A stretch of 11,378 bases of DNA from an uncultured Bacilli bacterium (GTDB lineage: Bacteria; Bacillota_I; Bacilli_A; RF39; UBA660): the NCBI GenBank assembly GCA_947588665.1, contig CANPYU010000024.1, positions 1-11,378 on the forward strand. Reading direction: 5' to 3'. The position numbers and the translations under genes are program-made. Under the pieces are notes generated by a model. That model saw only the letters and a list, made by a program, of their open reading frames with translations. It had not been told where the DNA came from and made no database searches. Of the stretch, positions 1 through 6,741 are shown one piece after another; the first letter of the stretch is position 1; the number at the start of each line of letters is the position of its first letter.

Positions 1-369
1 CCCCAAGTAAATATAATACCTGCTCTTGTTCAAAATGAAATACATCCTTATTATCAAGAAAATGATGTTATACCATTTATTCAAAATTTAGGTATTGTCG
101 TGCAAGGTTGGTATCCCTTTGGAGGAAGAGGGCATACTAGCGAACTTCTAAATAATGAAACTATTACTAAAATCGCGAGTAATCATCATGTATCATCCGC
201 TCAAGTAATATTACGTTGGAATTTACAAAAAGGTGTTGTGGTAATACCAGGTTCATCTAATCCTGAGCATATTAAAGAAAATACCGATATTTACAGATTT
301 GAATTAACTATAGATGAAATGCAACAAATAAATGCTTTAGATAGAAATGAAAAACATGATTGGTACTAA
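1..369 (+). CDS. aldo/keto reductase, C-terminal part (5' end outside window)
   Basis: The reading frame is open from base 1, so the gene enters from the left and 122 codons are visible. Members of this family are soluble NAD(P)H-dependent oxidoreductases with a TIM-barrel fold that reduce aldehydes and ketones. The visible part has family hallmarks: a stretch reading PALVQNEIHPYYQ (the conserved VNQ-E-HP region after the catalytic residues), GIVVQGWYPFGGRG (usual form AYSPLGRG), QVILRWNLQKGVVVIPGSS (usual form QVaLRW-lq-g-vviPks), and an end with ELTIDEMQQINALDRN. The catalytic Asp, Tyr and Lys lie upstream of the window. A GTG at 100 is internal, not the start. A terminator follows at 447-472. 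Similar reductases often neighbour flavodoxin, cupin and carboxymuconolactone-decarboxylase genes such as those at 2222-3456. The substrate cannot be told. Confidence 0.9.
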   Translation, partial: PQVNIIPALVQNEIHPYYQENDVIPFIQNLGIVVQGWYPFGGRGHTSELLNNETITKIASNHHVSSAQVILRWNLQKGVVVIPGSSNPEHIKENTDIYRFELTIDEMQQINALDRNEKHDWY

Positions 370-427
370 ATAAAATACAAATTATAATTATTAAAAAAGT
401 TTTTATTTGAAGAATATAATATTTTAC

Positions 428-472
428 CTCACTTTGTGAGACTGATAATAGCAATTTATGTTGCTATTTTTT
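428..472 (+). terminator. Rho-independent terminator after the aldo/keto reductase
   Basis: A perfect 8-bp stem (AATAGCAA at 447-454, TTGCTATT at 461-468) with a 6-nt loop runs directly into a T run ending at 472. A smaller hairpin (CTCAC, TTT loop, GTGAG) at 428-440 precedes it. The placement about 80 nt after the stop codon fits the end of the aldo/keto reductase transcript. Confidence 0.75.
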
Positions 473-579
473 AAAATTTATTTTTAAGCTCCCATTTAAA
501 AGCATCCCAATAAATAAAAGTTAATGCAATAATTAAAAATCTTTTCTATTCTCATTAAATTTATTTTCACCATCACTAA
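473..579. other. AT-rich spacer with no recognisable gene
   Basis: Together with its flanks this makes up the 281-bp gap between the aldo/keto reductase and the YjbR-EVE gene. The gap holds the terminator before this stretch and a promoter after it. Neither strand shows a coding region with a ribosome binding site in this stretch. Confidence 0.5.
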
Positions 580-609
580 TTTACTAATCAGTATTATACG
601 TGATATAAT
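580..609 (+). promoter_or_regulatory. promoter of the YjbR-EVE gene, with overlapping palindrome
   Basis: An extended -10 element (TG at 601-602, TATAAT at 604-609) follows a weak -35 match (TTTACT at 580-585, 18-nt spacer). The -10 forms the right arm of a perfect 7-bp inverted repeat, TATTATA at 592-598 and TATAATA at 604-610, separated by CGTGA. This is a possible operator. The gene start at 651 lies about 40 nt downstream. Confidence 0.6.
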
Positions 610-650
610 ATTTAACGAAATAAATAGTGCTTTTTCTAGGAGGTATTAAA

Positions 651-1697
651 ATGACTATCGAAGAAGAATTATTTGCAAAAACAAAAATTGATTTGAAAAA
701 AATTTCTAAATATGGTTTTAAAAAAGAAAAATCTCTCTACAAATATTCCAAAAATATTATGAATAACACTTTTAGAGTCGATGTTGAAATAAATGAAAAT
801 GGCATAGTTAAAGCAAAAGTTTTTGATTTATCTTTTGAAGATGAATATACCAACTTTCGTATCGATAAAAATACTGGTTCTTTTGTAAGCAAAGTTAGAG
901 AAGAATTTATAAATCTATTAAAAGATATTAGAAATAAATGTTTTATTAAAGAAGATTTTTTATTTGAACAATCAAATAGGATAGCCAAATCTATCAAAGA
1001 AAAATATGACGATGAACCAGAATTTGAATGGGAAAAATATCCAGGATATGCTACATTTAAAAATAAAGATAGTAAAAAATGGTATGGCATTATAATGAAC
1101 ATTAATCAAAATAAATTAGATAAAAAATCTAATGCCGAAGTAGAAATAATTAATATAAAATTAAAACCAAATAAAATAGAAAATTTATTAAAACTTGATG
1201 GATTTTATCCTGCATATCATATGAATAAAAAAAGTTGGCTTTCAATTATCCTAAACAATACTATCCCAGATGCCAAAATAATGAACTTAATTGATGAAAG
1301 TTATTCATTTACCGTTATAAAAAGTAGTGCTAAAAATACTTGGCTAGTCCCAGCCAATCCTAAGTATTTTGATATAGAAAAAGCCTTAAAAGAAAATAAT
1401 ACAATAAGATGGAAACAAAACGCCGATATTAAAATAAATGATATTGTTTATTTATATGTTGGAAAACCTTATTCATCAATTATGTATAAATTTAAAGTAA
1501 TAGAAACAAATATTCCATATAAATATAAAGATGAAAATATAAAAATGCAAAAAGTTATGAAAATAGATTTAATAACAAGATACGAAAAAGGGAAGTTATC
1601 ATTTAGTAAATTAAAAGATTTTGGTGTAAATGCAGTTAGAAGTCAAAGATATATGCCCTTAGCTTTAAGTGAATATATTAATAAAATAGATAGCTAA
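651..1697 (+). CDS. MmcQ/YjbR-family DNA-binding protein fused to an EVE (PUA-like) domain
   Basis: The 348-aa product starts at the ATG at 651, which has AGGAGG at 638-643; a GTG 24 nt upstream lies before this site and is not used. Residues 1 to about 110 match the N-terminal half of Gram-positive YjbR/MmcQ proteins (MNNTFRVDVEIN, TGSFVSKVREEF). Residues about 118-222 are the YjbR domain itself, with the signatures KKWYGIIM and DGFYPAYHMNKKSWLSIILN followed by IDESY. Residues about 228-345 are an EVE domain: NTWLVPANPKYFDIEKAL, then RWKQ, IKINDIVYLYVGKPYSSIMYK, and a terminal KDFGVNAVRSQRY. YjbR has a double-wing DNA-binding fold. EVE domains are PUA-like and known or predicted to bind modified bases, and they recur in restriction and defence proteins. 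The usual YjbR protein is about 220 aa, so the EVE domain is an addition. A role in sensing or handling modified DNA is inference. The gene is followed after 25 nt by a small membrane-protein gene. Confidence 0.85.
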   Translation: MTIEEELFAKTKIDLKKISKYGFKKEKSLYKYSKNIMNNTFRVDVEINENGIVKAKVFDLSFEDEYTNFRIDKNTGSFVSKVREEFINLLKDIRNKCFIKEDFLFEQSNRIAKSIKEKYDDEPEFEWEKYPGYATFKNKDSKKWYGIIMNINQNKLDKKSNAEVEIINIKLKPNKIENLLKLDGFYPAYHMNKKSWLSIILNNTIPDAKIMNLIDESYSFTVIKSSAKNTWLVPANPKYFDIEKALKENNTIRWKQNADIKINDIVYLYVGKPYSSIMYKFKVIETNIPYKYKDENIKMQKVMKIDLITRYEKGKLSFSKLKDFGVNAVRSQRYMPLALSEYINKIDS

Positions 1698-1722
1698 ATT
1701 ATAATTTATAATCGGTGATTTA

Positions 1723-2076
1723 ATGAAACAAATATATATCTTTAGACAAATAATCGTATCTCTAATAGCGTTTTCAATATTAATTTGGGCATTCTTTAAA
1801 AATCAGTTTATAAGTAAAATAATAATTACTCCTTTTATCGTGTGTTCTCTTGCTATATTAGGCGAAAATATATTTTTACTATTAAATAAAAATAATCTAT
1901 CTAATATCTTTAAATATATTTTTCGTATTAGCTTCTTTATATATATTTTTGGCCTTTTAATATATGCAATATATTATACTATAACCAATAAAACTTACTC
2001 CCTTTTTATAATAATCGGAATATTTATTATAAGTATCATTCATTTTTTTAAAGTTTCATTTTTTAAAAAGAAATAA
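1723..2076 (+). CDS. small four-helix membrane protein, function unknown
   Basis: The 117-aa product is almost entirely hydrophobic, with four likely membrane helices at about residues 8-25, 32-53, 64-86 and 90-111, and a lysine-rich tail (FKVSFFKKK). It starts 25 nt after the YjbR-EVE stop with only a weak GGTGA ribosome binding site and no promoter of its own, so it is probably co-transcribed with that gene. I recognise no family. Its role as a partner of the YjbR-EVE protein is suggested only by position. Confidence 0.65.
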   Translation: MKQIYIFRQIIVSLIAFSILIWAFFKNQFISKIIITPFIVCSLAILGENIFLLLNKNNLSNIFKYIFRISFFIYIFGLLIYAIYYTITNKTYSLFIIIGIFIISIIHFFKVSFFKKK

Positions 2077-2110
2077 AATATATCATATCAAAAGAAATTC
2101 CCAAAGCTAG

Positions 2111-2139
2111 TTATTAAAATTATCTTTTTATGATATAAT
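2111..2139 (+). promoter_or_regulatory. promoter of the flavodoxin-CMD-cupin operon
   Basis: An extended -10 (TG at 2131-2132, TATAAT at 2134-2139) has a poor -35 (TTATTA at 2111-2116) at 17 nt spacing. The same TGATATAAT core occurs before the genes at 651 and 6883. A 9-bp inverted repeat (TATATCATA at 2079-2087, TATGATATA at 2129-2137) has its right arm on the -10, but its AT content makes chance likely. Confidence 0.6.
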
Positions 2140-2221
2140 ATATAAGTAATTTATAGTAAAAGTATATAAAGAAAACAACAGATAAAACTAATAATTAAAA
2201 TTATTAAGGAGGAATAAATTT

Positions 2222-2692
2222 ATGAGTAAAATTTTAATTAGTTATTTTTCAGCCAGTGGAGTAACAAGAAAAGTAGCCGAAAAGACTGCTAGTATTATTG
2301 GTGGTGATTTATTTGAAATAGAACCAATAAATGAATATACTAGTGAAGATTTAGATTGGACTAATAAACAAAGTCGTTCATCCCTTGAAATGAATGATAT
2401 ATCTATAAGGCCAAAGATAAAAAACAAACTTACTAATTTAAATAATTATGATACTATTTTAATTGGTTATCCTATATGGTGGGATTTAGCTCCCAGAATT
2501 ATCAATACATTTATTGAAGAAAACAATCTTGAAAATAAAAAAATATATGTATTTGCAACATCTGGAGGTTCTGATGTAAATAATAGTTTTAATAATTTAA
2601 AAAATACATATAGTAGTATTAATTTTATAAGTGCTAAGAGATTATCAAGCAATTTAGATAATGAAGATATCTCAAATTGGCTTACAATATAA
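2222..2692 (+). CDS. flavodoxin (FMN-binding electron-transfer or quinone/NADPH-type flavoprotein)
   Basis: The 156-aa product has the flavodoxin fold in full. Residues 4-12 (ILISYFSAS) and 13-16 form the FMN phosphate loop, S-x-S-G-x-T. GYPIWW at 82-87 is the isoalloxazine loop with aromatic stacking residues, and ATSGGSD at 112-118 is the third flavin loop. Length is typical of the family. The protein is cytoplasmic and shuttles electrons as FMN semiquinone or hydroquinone. The start is set by AAGGAGG at 2206-2212, 9 nt before the ATG. It is the first gene of a tight operon: the next start is 16 nt past its stop. The electron donor and acceptor are unknown; the neighbours suggest small-molecule reduction or detoxification. 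Confidence 0.9.
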   Translation: MSKILISYFSASGVTRKVAEKTASIIGGDLFEIEPINEYTSEDLDWTNKQSRSSLEMNDISIRPKIKNKLTNLNNYDTILIGYPIWWDLAPRIINTFIEENNLENKKIYVFATSGGSDVNNSFNNLKNTYSSINFISAKRLSSNLDNEDISNWLTI

Positions 2693-2708
2693 TTAAGGAG
2701 GAACAATA

Positions 2709-3053
2709 ATGAAAAAACAAACTGCCGGCCGTGATAATTTAGGTAATATTGCGCCTTTATTTGCCGAATTAAATGATGATGTATTATTTGGTAAAGTTTG
2801 GGCAAGAAAGGATAAGTTATCTTTAAGGGATAGAAGCCTAATTACTATATCAGCTTTATTTGCGCTTGGGTTATATCCCCAATTAAAATCCCATTTAATA
2901 ATGGGAAAAGAACATGGTCTTACAAAAGAAGAAGTTGTAGAAACTGTAACTCAGCTAGCTTTTTACTGTGGTTGGCCAAAAGCTTGGTCTACCTTCCCCC
3001 TAATTGAAGAAGTTTATGGAAGTGAGGAAAAAAATGGAAAAACAAGAATTTGA
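2709..3053 (+). CDS. carboxymuconolactone decarboxylase (CMD)-family protein
   Basis: The 114-aa product carries the CMD/AhpD-like core: LSLRDRSLITISALFALGL at about 37-55, QLKSHLIMGKEHGLTKEE at about 58-75 with the conserved His62, then VTQLAFYCGWPKA at 80-92. It has a single cysteine (Cys87) and lacks the CxxC pair of AhpD, so a peroxidase-type disulfide relay is unlikely; it fits the small CMD proteins found with cupins. A strong AAGGAGG precedes the ATG. The gene overlaps the cupin start by 20 nt, which points to translational coupling. It ends with TGA followed at once by an in-frame TAA. The substrate is unknown. Confidence 0.9.
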   Translation: MKKQTAGRDNLGNIAPLFAELNDDVLFGKVWARKDKLSLRDRSLITISALFALGLYPQLKSHLIMGKEHGLTKEEVVETVTQLAFYCGWPKAWSTFPLIEEVYGSEEKNGKTRI

Positions 3054-3456
3054 TAAATTAAATGTTTTTGGCATTGGTAATCCGAATGATGCTTATGCCC
3101 AATATTTTATAGGTAATAGTTATTTAAATCCTCTTGGAAAAACAGCTAATGGCATCAGTTTTGCAAATGTAACTTTTGAACCTTCTTGTCGCAATAATTG
3201 GCATATTCATAAGGCTAAAAGTGGAGGAGGTCAAGTTCTAATTTGTACTGCTGGATATGGTTATTATCAAGAATGGGGAAAAAAGGTCCAAAAACTATCT
3301 CCCGGTGATATTGTTGTAATACCTTCCAATGTTAAACACTGGCATGGAGCAAGAAAAGACTCATGGTTTAGTCATATTGCTATTGAAGTGCCAGGCGAAG
3401 AAGCAGAAAATATTTGGCTAGAACCTGTAACTGATGAAGAATATAAAAAATTATAA
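3034..3456 (+). CDS. cupin-domain protein
   Basis: The product from the ATG at 3034 is 140 aa, with GGAAGTGAGG at 3018-3027 as ribosome binding site. An upstream TTG at 3004 would add 10 residues but has no such site. Cupin motif 1 is NNWHIHKAKSGGGQ at about 54-67, giving His57 and His59 as metal ligands and Gln67 where Glu is usual. Motif 2 is PGDIVVIPSNVKHWHGA at 90-106, with His102 as the third histidine. The fold is a single small beta-barrel that normally binds a divalent metal. CMD-family and cupin genes are often adjacent or fused in Bacillota, and here the reading frames overlap. The reaction is not known; an isomerase, decarboxylase or oxidative role on a small organic acid is possible. 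Confidence 0.9.
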   Translation: MEKQEFDKLNVFGIGNPNDAYAQYFIGNSYLNPLGKTANGISFANVTFEPSCRNNWHIHKAKSGGGQVLICTAGYGYYQEWGKKVQKLSPGDIVVIPSNVKHWHGARKDSWFSHIAIEVPGEEAENIWLEPVTDEEYKKL

Positions 3457-3571
3457 CAAATATTTGTTTTTATGGTAATTAATTTATTAAAGCTAGAGAA
3501 ATTTGAAAGTATCAAACACTGATGAATGTGGAGAAGATATTAAAATACTAAGAATTAATGCAAGCATTTTT
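3457..3571 (+). pseudogene. decayed copy of the promoter and 5' end of dinD
   Basis: This stretch resembles the start of the intact dinD gene at 6883. CAAATATTTGTTTTTATG at 3457-3474 matches the dinD promoter spacer at 6826-6843 in 17 of 18 bases. A 19-nt block (3501-3519) is identical to 6924-6942, inside dinD codons. A 16-nt block (3551-3566) is identical to 6978-6993. The start codon and about 60 nt around it are missing, and a 2-nt deletion after 3519 creates TGA TGA. Further small indels follow, so nothing functional is encoded. The -10 is also lost (TATAAT has become GTAATT-like sequence). The similarity starts directly at the cupin stop codon. Confidence 0.8.
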
Positions 3572-3753
3572 ATTAAAAAATTGAAAACAACATATTATGC
3601 CTGTGAATACAAAAAGAAGTGGTCCATGTTCAGTTAAATAGCAAAGGTTTATCTTTTTTGTTTGAGTCTTCAGCCATTAGTTATTCAAAACTTTTAGAAA
3701 TATATAAAAAAGTTAAACGAACCAAAGTATAAATTTAATTGGAGGATTTTAAA
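3572..3753. other. non-coding or decayed stretch before the membrane-protein gene
   Basis: This continues the dinD remnant without a clear match to later dinD sequence. A 41-codon open frame at 3607-3732 begins right after a TGA, has no start codon with a ribosome binding site, and ends in a lysine-rich tail (EIYKKVKRTKV). It may be the end of another broken gene. No convincing promoter was found for the gene at 3754; the only -10-like sequence is TATAAA at 3728-3733 with no -35. Confidence 0.45.
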
Positions 3754-4680
3754 ATGTATAATGAAAAAGTAAATACAACGAATAAAATTATATCAGATAA
3801 ACTATTACTGGATATCTTTGCATTAATGTATGAAGAAAAAACAAAATGTGAAAAACAATATGAAATGGAAAGAAGAATAAATGAAAATCAAGATTATCTC
3901 AATCAAAAATGGACATTAAATTTTATGCAAGTATCGCTTACATTTAATGTTAATTTTTATGATTCTACAAATATTACATTTGATAAATATGAAAATTTCA
4001 TATCTGTTTTTAATAAGAGACTACCTGAAATTAAGAGTATATTTTGTTACTATAATTTAAATTATATGGATAAAGATGGAAAAAGTAAAGATAATCATAT
4101 TTATTTAAATATTTATGAAGATAATATGGATATTGATATAGCCCTAAATAGTGAAGATAACTTTATGAATAATATATTTTATTTTATCAAAGAAAAAATT
4201 CAATCATCTCCTGAAAAATATGATTATGTTATTAAAAAGAAAAGTAAAATTATTAATACATACGCTTTTTCATTAGGCACAATGGTAGGAATTGTTTTAA
4301 CAACCTTACTATTATTTATTTCTCCTATAAGAGTAATTATTTTTAATTATTTTATTATATATCCTTTGGCTTGCTTGTTCTTATCATATATAATTGGTAT
4401 TTTGCTTTTTTCTGGAAAAATAACAGATTTGTACAAATGTATAGATATGGACAAGATATATGATGGCTACGATATGGAAAATAATAAAAGTATTTATAAA
4501 GATGACAAAGAAAAATATATGAATACTGCTGAAGTTATAATTGGCAAAAATATTGACAATTTAAAACATAGAGAAGAAATCAAAATGCTTGAAAAAAAAT
4601 TTAAAAAATTCATTCCTTATGAAATATTAACTATTTTAATAATCACCATTTTAATATTTGTAATTGGGATATTTATTTAA
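3754..4680 (+). CDS. membrane protein with large N-terminal cytoplasmic-type domain, function unknown
   Basis: The start is the ATG at 3754, with GGAGG at 3741-3745; an in-frame TTG at 3739 overlaps that site and is rejected. The 308-aa product has a mostly polar N-terminal region (residues 1 to about 165) rich in charged and aromatic residues, with alternating strand-like stretches (SLTFNVNFYD, HIYLNIYEDNMDIDIAL). Two membrane helices follow at about 170-192 and 198-222. A charged, probably helical segment (about 225-285, ending in EEIKMLEKKFKKF) leads to a third helix at 289-308 that ends the protein. I recognise no family. It is the first gene of a cluster with a tail-anchored metallopeptidase-like protein, so a shared membrane location is likely. 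It lies just after the dinD remnant, which suggests an accessory gene. Confidence 0.75.
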   Translation: MYNEKVNTTNKIISDKLLLDIFALMYEEKTKCEKQYEMERRINENQDYLNQKWTLNFMQVSLTFNVNFYDSTNITFDKYENFISVFNKRLPEIKSIFCYYNLNYMDKDGKSKDNHIYLNIYEDNMDIDIALNSEDNFMNNIFYFIKEKIQSSPEKYDYVIKKKSKIINTYAFSLGTMVGIVLTTLLLFISPIRVIIFNYFIIYPLACLFLSYIIGILLFSGKITDLYKCIDMDKIYDGYDMENNKSIYKDDKEKYMNTAEVIIGKNIDNLKHREEIKMLEKKFKKFIPYEILTILIITILIFVIGIFI

Positions 4681-4689
4681 GTAGAAAAT

Positions 4690-4812
4690 ATGGAATATAA
4701 AAATGATATATTTAATATAAAGAAAAAAATAGATTATATAAAAGAAAGATTAAACAGAAATATTCCAATAAAAGAACATGAAAAGTTAGAAATGACATTA
4801 ATAAATATTTAG
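4690..4812 (+). pseudogene. 40-codon stub resembling the N-terminus of the next gene
   Basis: A short frame begins 9 nt after the previous stop and ends at a TAG 24 nt before the next start. Its product, about 40 aa, is highly charged and helical. It lines up with the first residues of the metallopeptidase-like protein: NDI--KKK-DYI-ERL...-EKLEMTLINI here against NEIQKKKKYIIEKL...EEKLKSTLLSLI there. It therefore looks like a truncated duplicate of that gene, not an independent gene. No good ribosome binding site precedes the ATG. It could still be translated by coupling as a small helical peptide. Confidence 0.5.
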
Positions 4813-4836
4813 GTATTAATCTAAATCGAGGTAAAT

Positions 4837-6114
4837 ATGTTAATTAGAAATGAAATACAAAAGAAGAAAAAATACATTATCGAAAAGTTAAAAGCACAAG
4901 TAAATGCAACTGAAGAAGAAAAATTAAAAAGTACATTACTATCTCTTATTATGTTAGAGTCCTGTAACGATGAACTTAAAAATGTAAAATTATTTAATTT
5001 ATTAGAAAAAGTATCTAATGGAGCAATTACAGAAAAGAATAACCAAAAAATTAATGTAATATGGAATGATTTAGAGAAAAATTATTATTCTTACATTGAT
5101 AATGATTATGTAATGTTTTTACTTCAAATGGCAAATAATTTATCCCAAATACAAGTTCAATATGATGAGGATGAAACAGAATTATTACCTTTCAAGTTCA
5201 GCAATGAATATGTTATCAAATTATCTAAACTTTTTTATAGAGAATTAAATGATAAATTTATTGCTGAAAAAGCTAGTATGATTTTAGATGATGAAACACA
5301 TTATGGCTTTACTAAAGCAGTTCCCGTTGGCAATGAATTAAATTATGGAATGACTTTCTATGATACAGTTTTTAATAAACCATATATAACATGTCAAAAA
5401 CTAGGAAATATAATGGAGCTTCAAGCTTTTAATCATGAAATAATGCATGGAATTGATTTTTATTCATTGCCAAAAATCCCTAGTCAAATATATTATGGCT
5501 TCCACGAAATACCTACCTATACTATTGATTATTTATTTCAAGATTATTTAGATAAAATTGGAATTGATAAACAACAAGTAGATGCATTACGACGAAAAAA
5601 ATTACAATATACTCAATTAACAGCAAGTAGAGTATTATTTCAAATACAACATAGATTAAATCAAAAACTCGGTATGAAAAATTCTGCGAACGCTACTATT
5701 GAAGATATTAAAAGTGTAATTACTGATAATTTATTAAAAGAAATGTTAGAAATGGAATCTTGTGTTATTGCGGACGGTTTATATAAACAAATAATAGTTA
5801 ATAAAGAATTAGGCCTTAAAAATCTTAAAAATATAATGAATTATCCACTACCTAGGGATAAAATACCTGACTTTTCATTTATAGGGCTAGATAATAATTC
5901 ATTATTAGAATTAAGCAGAAAGATGGCTTTAACGAATATAGAAAATAAAGAATATAATCAAACTAATAGTATATCAAAACAATTAGGTAGTCTTAAAGTA
6001 AGAAAGCTAATAAATCAAAATTATAAAAATTTAGCTTTTATTAAAATTAGTTTTTTATTAATTATAATTATATTATCTGCAATACTATTAGCAATATTAA
6101 TACTAAAAAAATAA
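4837..6114 (+). CDS. tail-anchored HExxH metallopeptidase-like protein (gluzincin type)
   Basis: The 425-aa product starts at an ATG with GAGGT at 4828-4832. It contains HEIMH at residues 200-204, where two His would bind zinc and Glu201 would be the catalytic base. Glu224, in GFHEIPTYTIDYLF, stands 20 residues after the second His and is a good third ligand. The stretch NKPYITCQKLGNIMELQAFNHEIMH resembles the active-site region of M3 oligoendopeptidases (KP-...-G--..-..-HE-GH), although the usual His-to-Glu distance there is a few residues longer. The N-terminal region (1 to about 130) is charged and helical. The last 25 residues are one hydrophobic helix ending in KK, so the enzyme is probably tail-anchored with its bulk in the cytoplasm. 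No signal peptide is seen. It is flanked by a membrane protein and a small soluble protein. The substrate is unknown. Confidence 0.7.
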   Translation: MLIRNEIQKKKKYIIEKLKAQVNATEEEKLKSTLLSLIMLESCNDELKNVKLFNLLEKVSNGAITEKNNQKINVIWNDLEKNYYSYIDNDYVMFLLQMANNLSQIQVQYDEDETELLPFKFSNEYVIKLSKLFYRELNDKFIAEKASMILDDETHYGFTKAVPVGNELNYGMTFYDTVFNKPYITCQKLGNIMELQAFNHEIMHGIDFYSLPKIPSQIYYGFHEIPTYTIDYLFQDYLDKIGIDKQQVDALRRKKLQYTQLTASRVLFQIQHRLNQKLGMKNSANATIEDIKSVITDNLLKEMLEMESCVIADGLYKQIIVNKELGLKNLKNIMNYPLPRDKIPDFSFIGLDNNSLLELSRKMALTNIENKEYNQTNSISKQLGSLKVRKLINQNYKNLAFIKISFLLIIIILSAILLAILILKK

Positions 6115-6124
6115 AGGAGCAATT

Positions 6125-6697
6125 ATGAATATAAATGAAGAAGAATTAAAGAAAATAATTAATGAAGTTTGTGGTATAGACCCTTTTTGGAATTTACCAG
6201 TATTTGATTTAGTAAAAAAAATAATTGAATTTACTAAAGACCATAATTTTTGCATTGGAGATATTGTTGACAAACGATATGATACTATTGACACAGGATT
6301 AAATATTAAACAAAGTATTTATGATGATACTATAGAAATTTGCAAAAGAATTCAAATTAATTTAGAAGAAATACCTAAAGATGAGAGATTATTTGATGAC
6401 CCTTTTACTTGGATAATATCAAAGAAAAATGATAATACTAAATTATTATCTAATAATATAAATAATTTACCACATGATAATGCCAAAAACGAGTATAAAT
6501 TTTATAAAAATAATGATGATAATGTTATTTGGTGGGTTAATAACCACGAAGTTAAAGGAGAAATGTTATTCTCATTTGATAAGAAAAAAATATACAACTT
6601 ATTTAGAGATTATCCTTATGAATTATCAAATGAAGAAAAAAATATATTTGATAAAGAAAATCCTTATTGGGCAGACTTTTTTAAAGATAGAAAGTAG
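6125..6697 (+). CDS. uncharacterised 190-aa soluble protein
   Basis: The start is 10 nt after the peptidase stop, with AAAGGAG at 6113-6119 overlapping that stop, so the two genes are very likely translated from one mRNA. The product is acidic, Asn-rich and has no membrane helix. The N-terminal part (1 to about 110) is helical. A low-complexity Asn/Asp/Lys linker follows at about 112-135. A compact C-terminal part has paired aromatics (NVIWWVNNHE) and a conserved-looking end: FSFDKKKIYNLFRDYP from 149, then IFDKENPYWADFF. That tail resembles a domain of unknown function I have seen in Bacillota, but I cannot name it with certainty. A role as partner or immunity protein for the metallopeptidase is speculation from position. 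Confidence 0.75.
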   Translation: MNINEEELKKIINEVCGIDPFWNLPVFDLVKKIIEFTKDHNFCIGDIVDKRYDTIDTGLNIKQSIYDDTIEICKRIQINLEEIPKDERLFDDPFTWIISKKNDNTKLLSNNINNLPHDNAKNEYKFYKNNDDNVIWWVNNHEVKGEMLFSFDKKKIYNLFRDYPYELSNEEKNIFDKENPYWADFFKDRK

Positions 6698-6741
6698 ATA
6701 AGATACTACAAAGAAATTTTTATCTTATGATATTCAATTAA

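Noticed and set aside
478..590. Possible small - strand gene or remnant in the first intergenic gap (a stretch reading FIYWDAFKWELKNKF)
   Set aside because: The frame is only about 25 codons, is preceded by a stop, has no start codon or ribosome binding site, and nothing is recognisable in it.
737..1102. Long open frame on the - strand inside the YjbR-EVE gene
   Set aside because: It lies wholly within a well-supported + strand gene, has no recognisable protein signature and is explained by the codon bias of that gene.
2467..2805. - strand open frame across the flavodoxin/CMD boundary
   Set aside because: It overlaps two clear family members on the + strand and contains no recognisable domain; it is a shadow frame.
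3045..3056. TGA end of the CMD gene as a sign of the Mycoplasma code (TGA read as Trp)
   Set aside because: TGA is followed at once by in-frame TAA, so the end is ambiguous by itself, but Trp is TGG everywhere and no gene contains an internal TGA. The standard code fits.
6474..6701. Alternative + strand frame inside the 190-aa gene
   Set aside because: It is shifted relative to a gene with a strong ribosome binding site and operon placement, and it has no start signal of its own.
6698..6728. Inverted repeat ATAAGATA / TATCTTAT as a terminator
   Set aside because: The right arm is not followed by a T run, and a much better terminator lies at 6742-6786.
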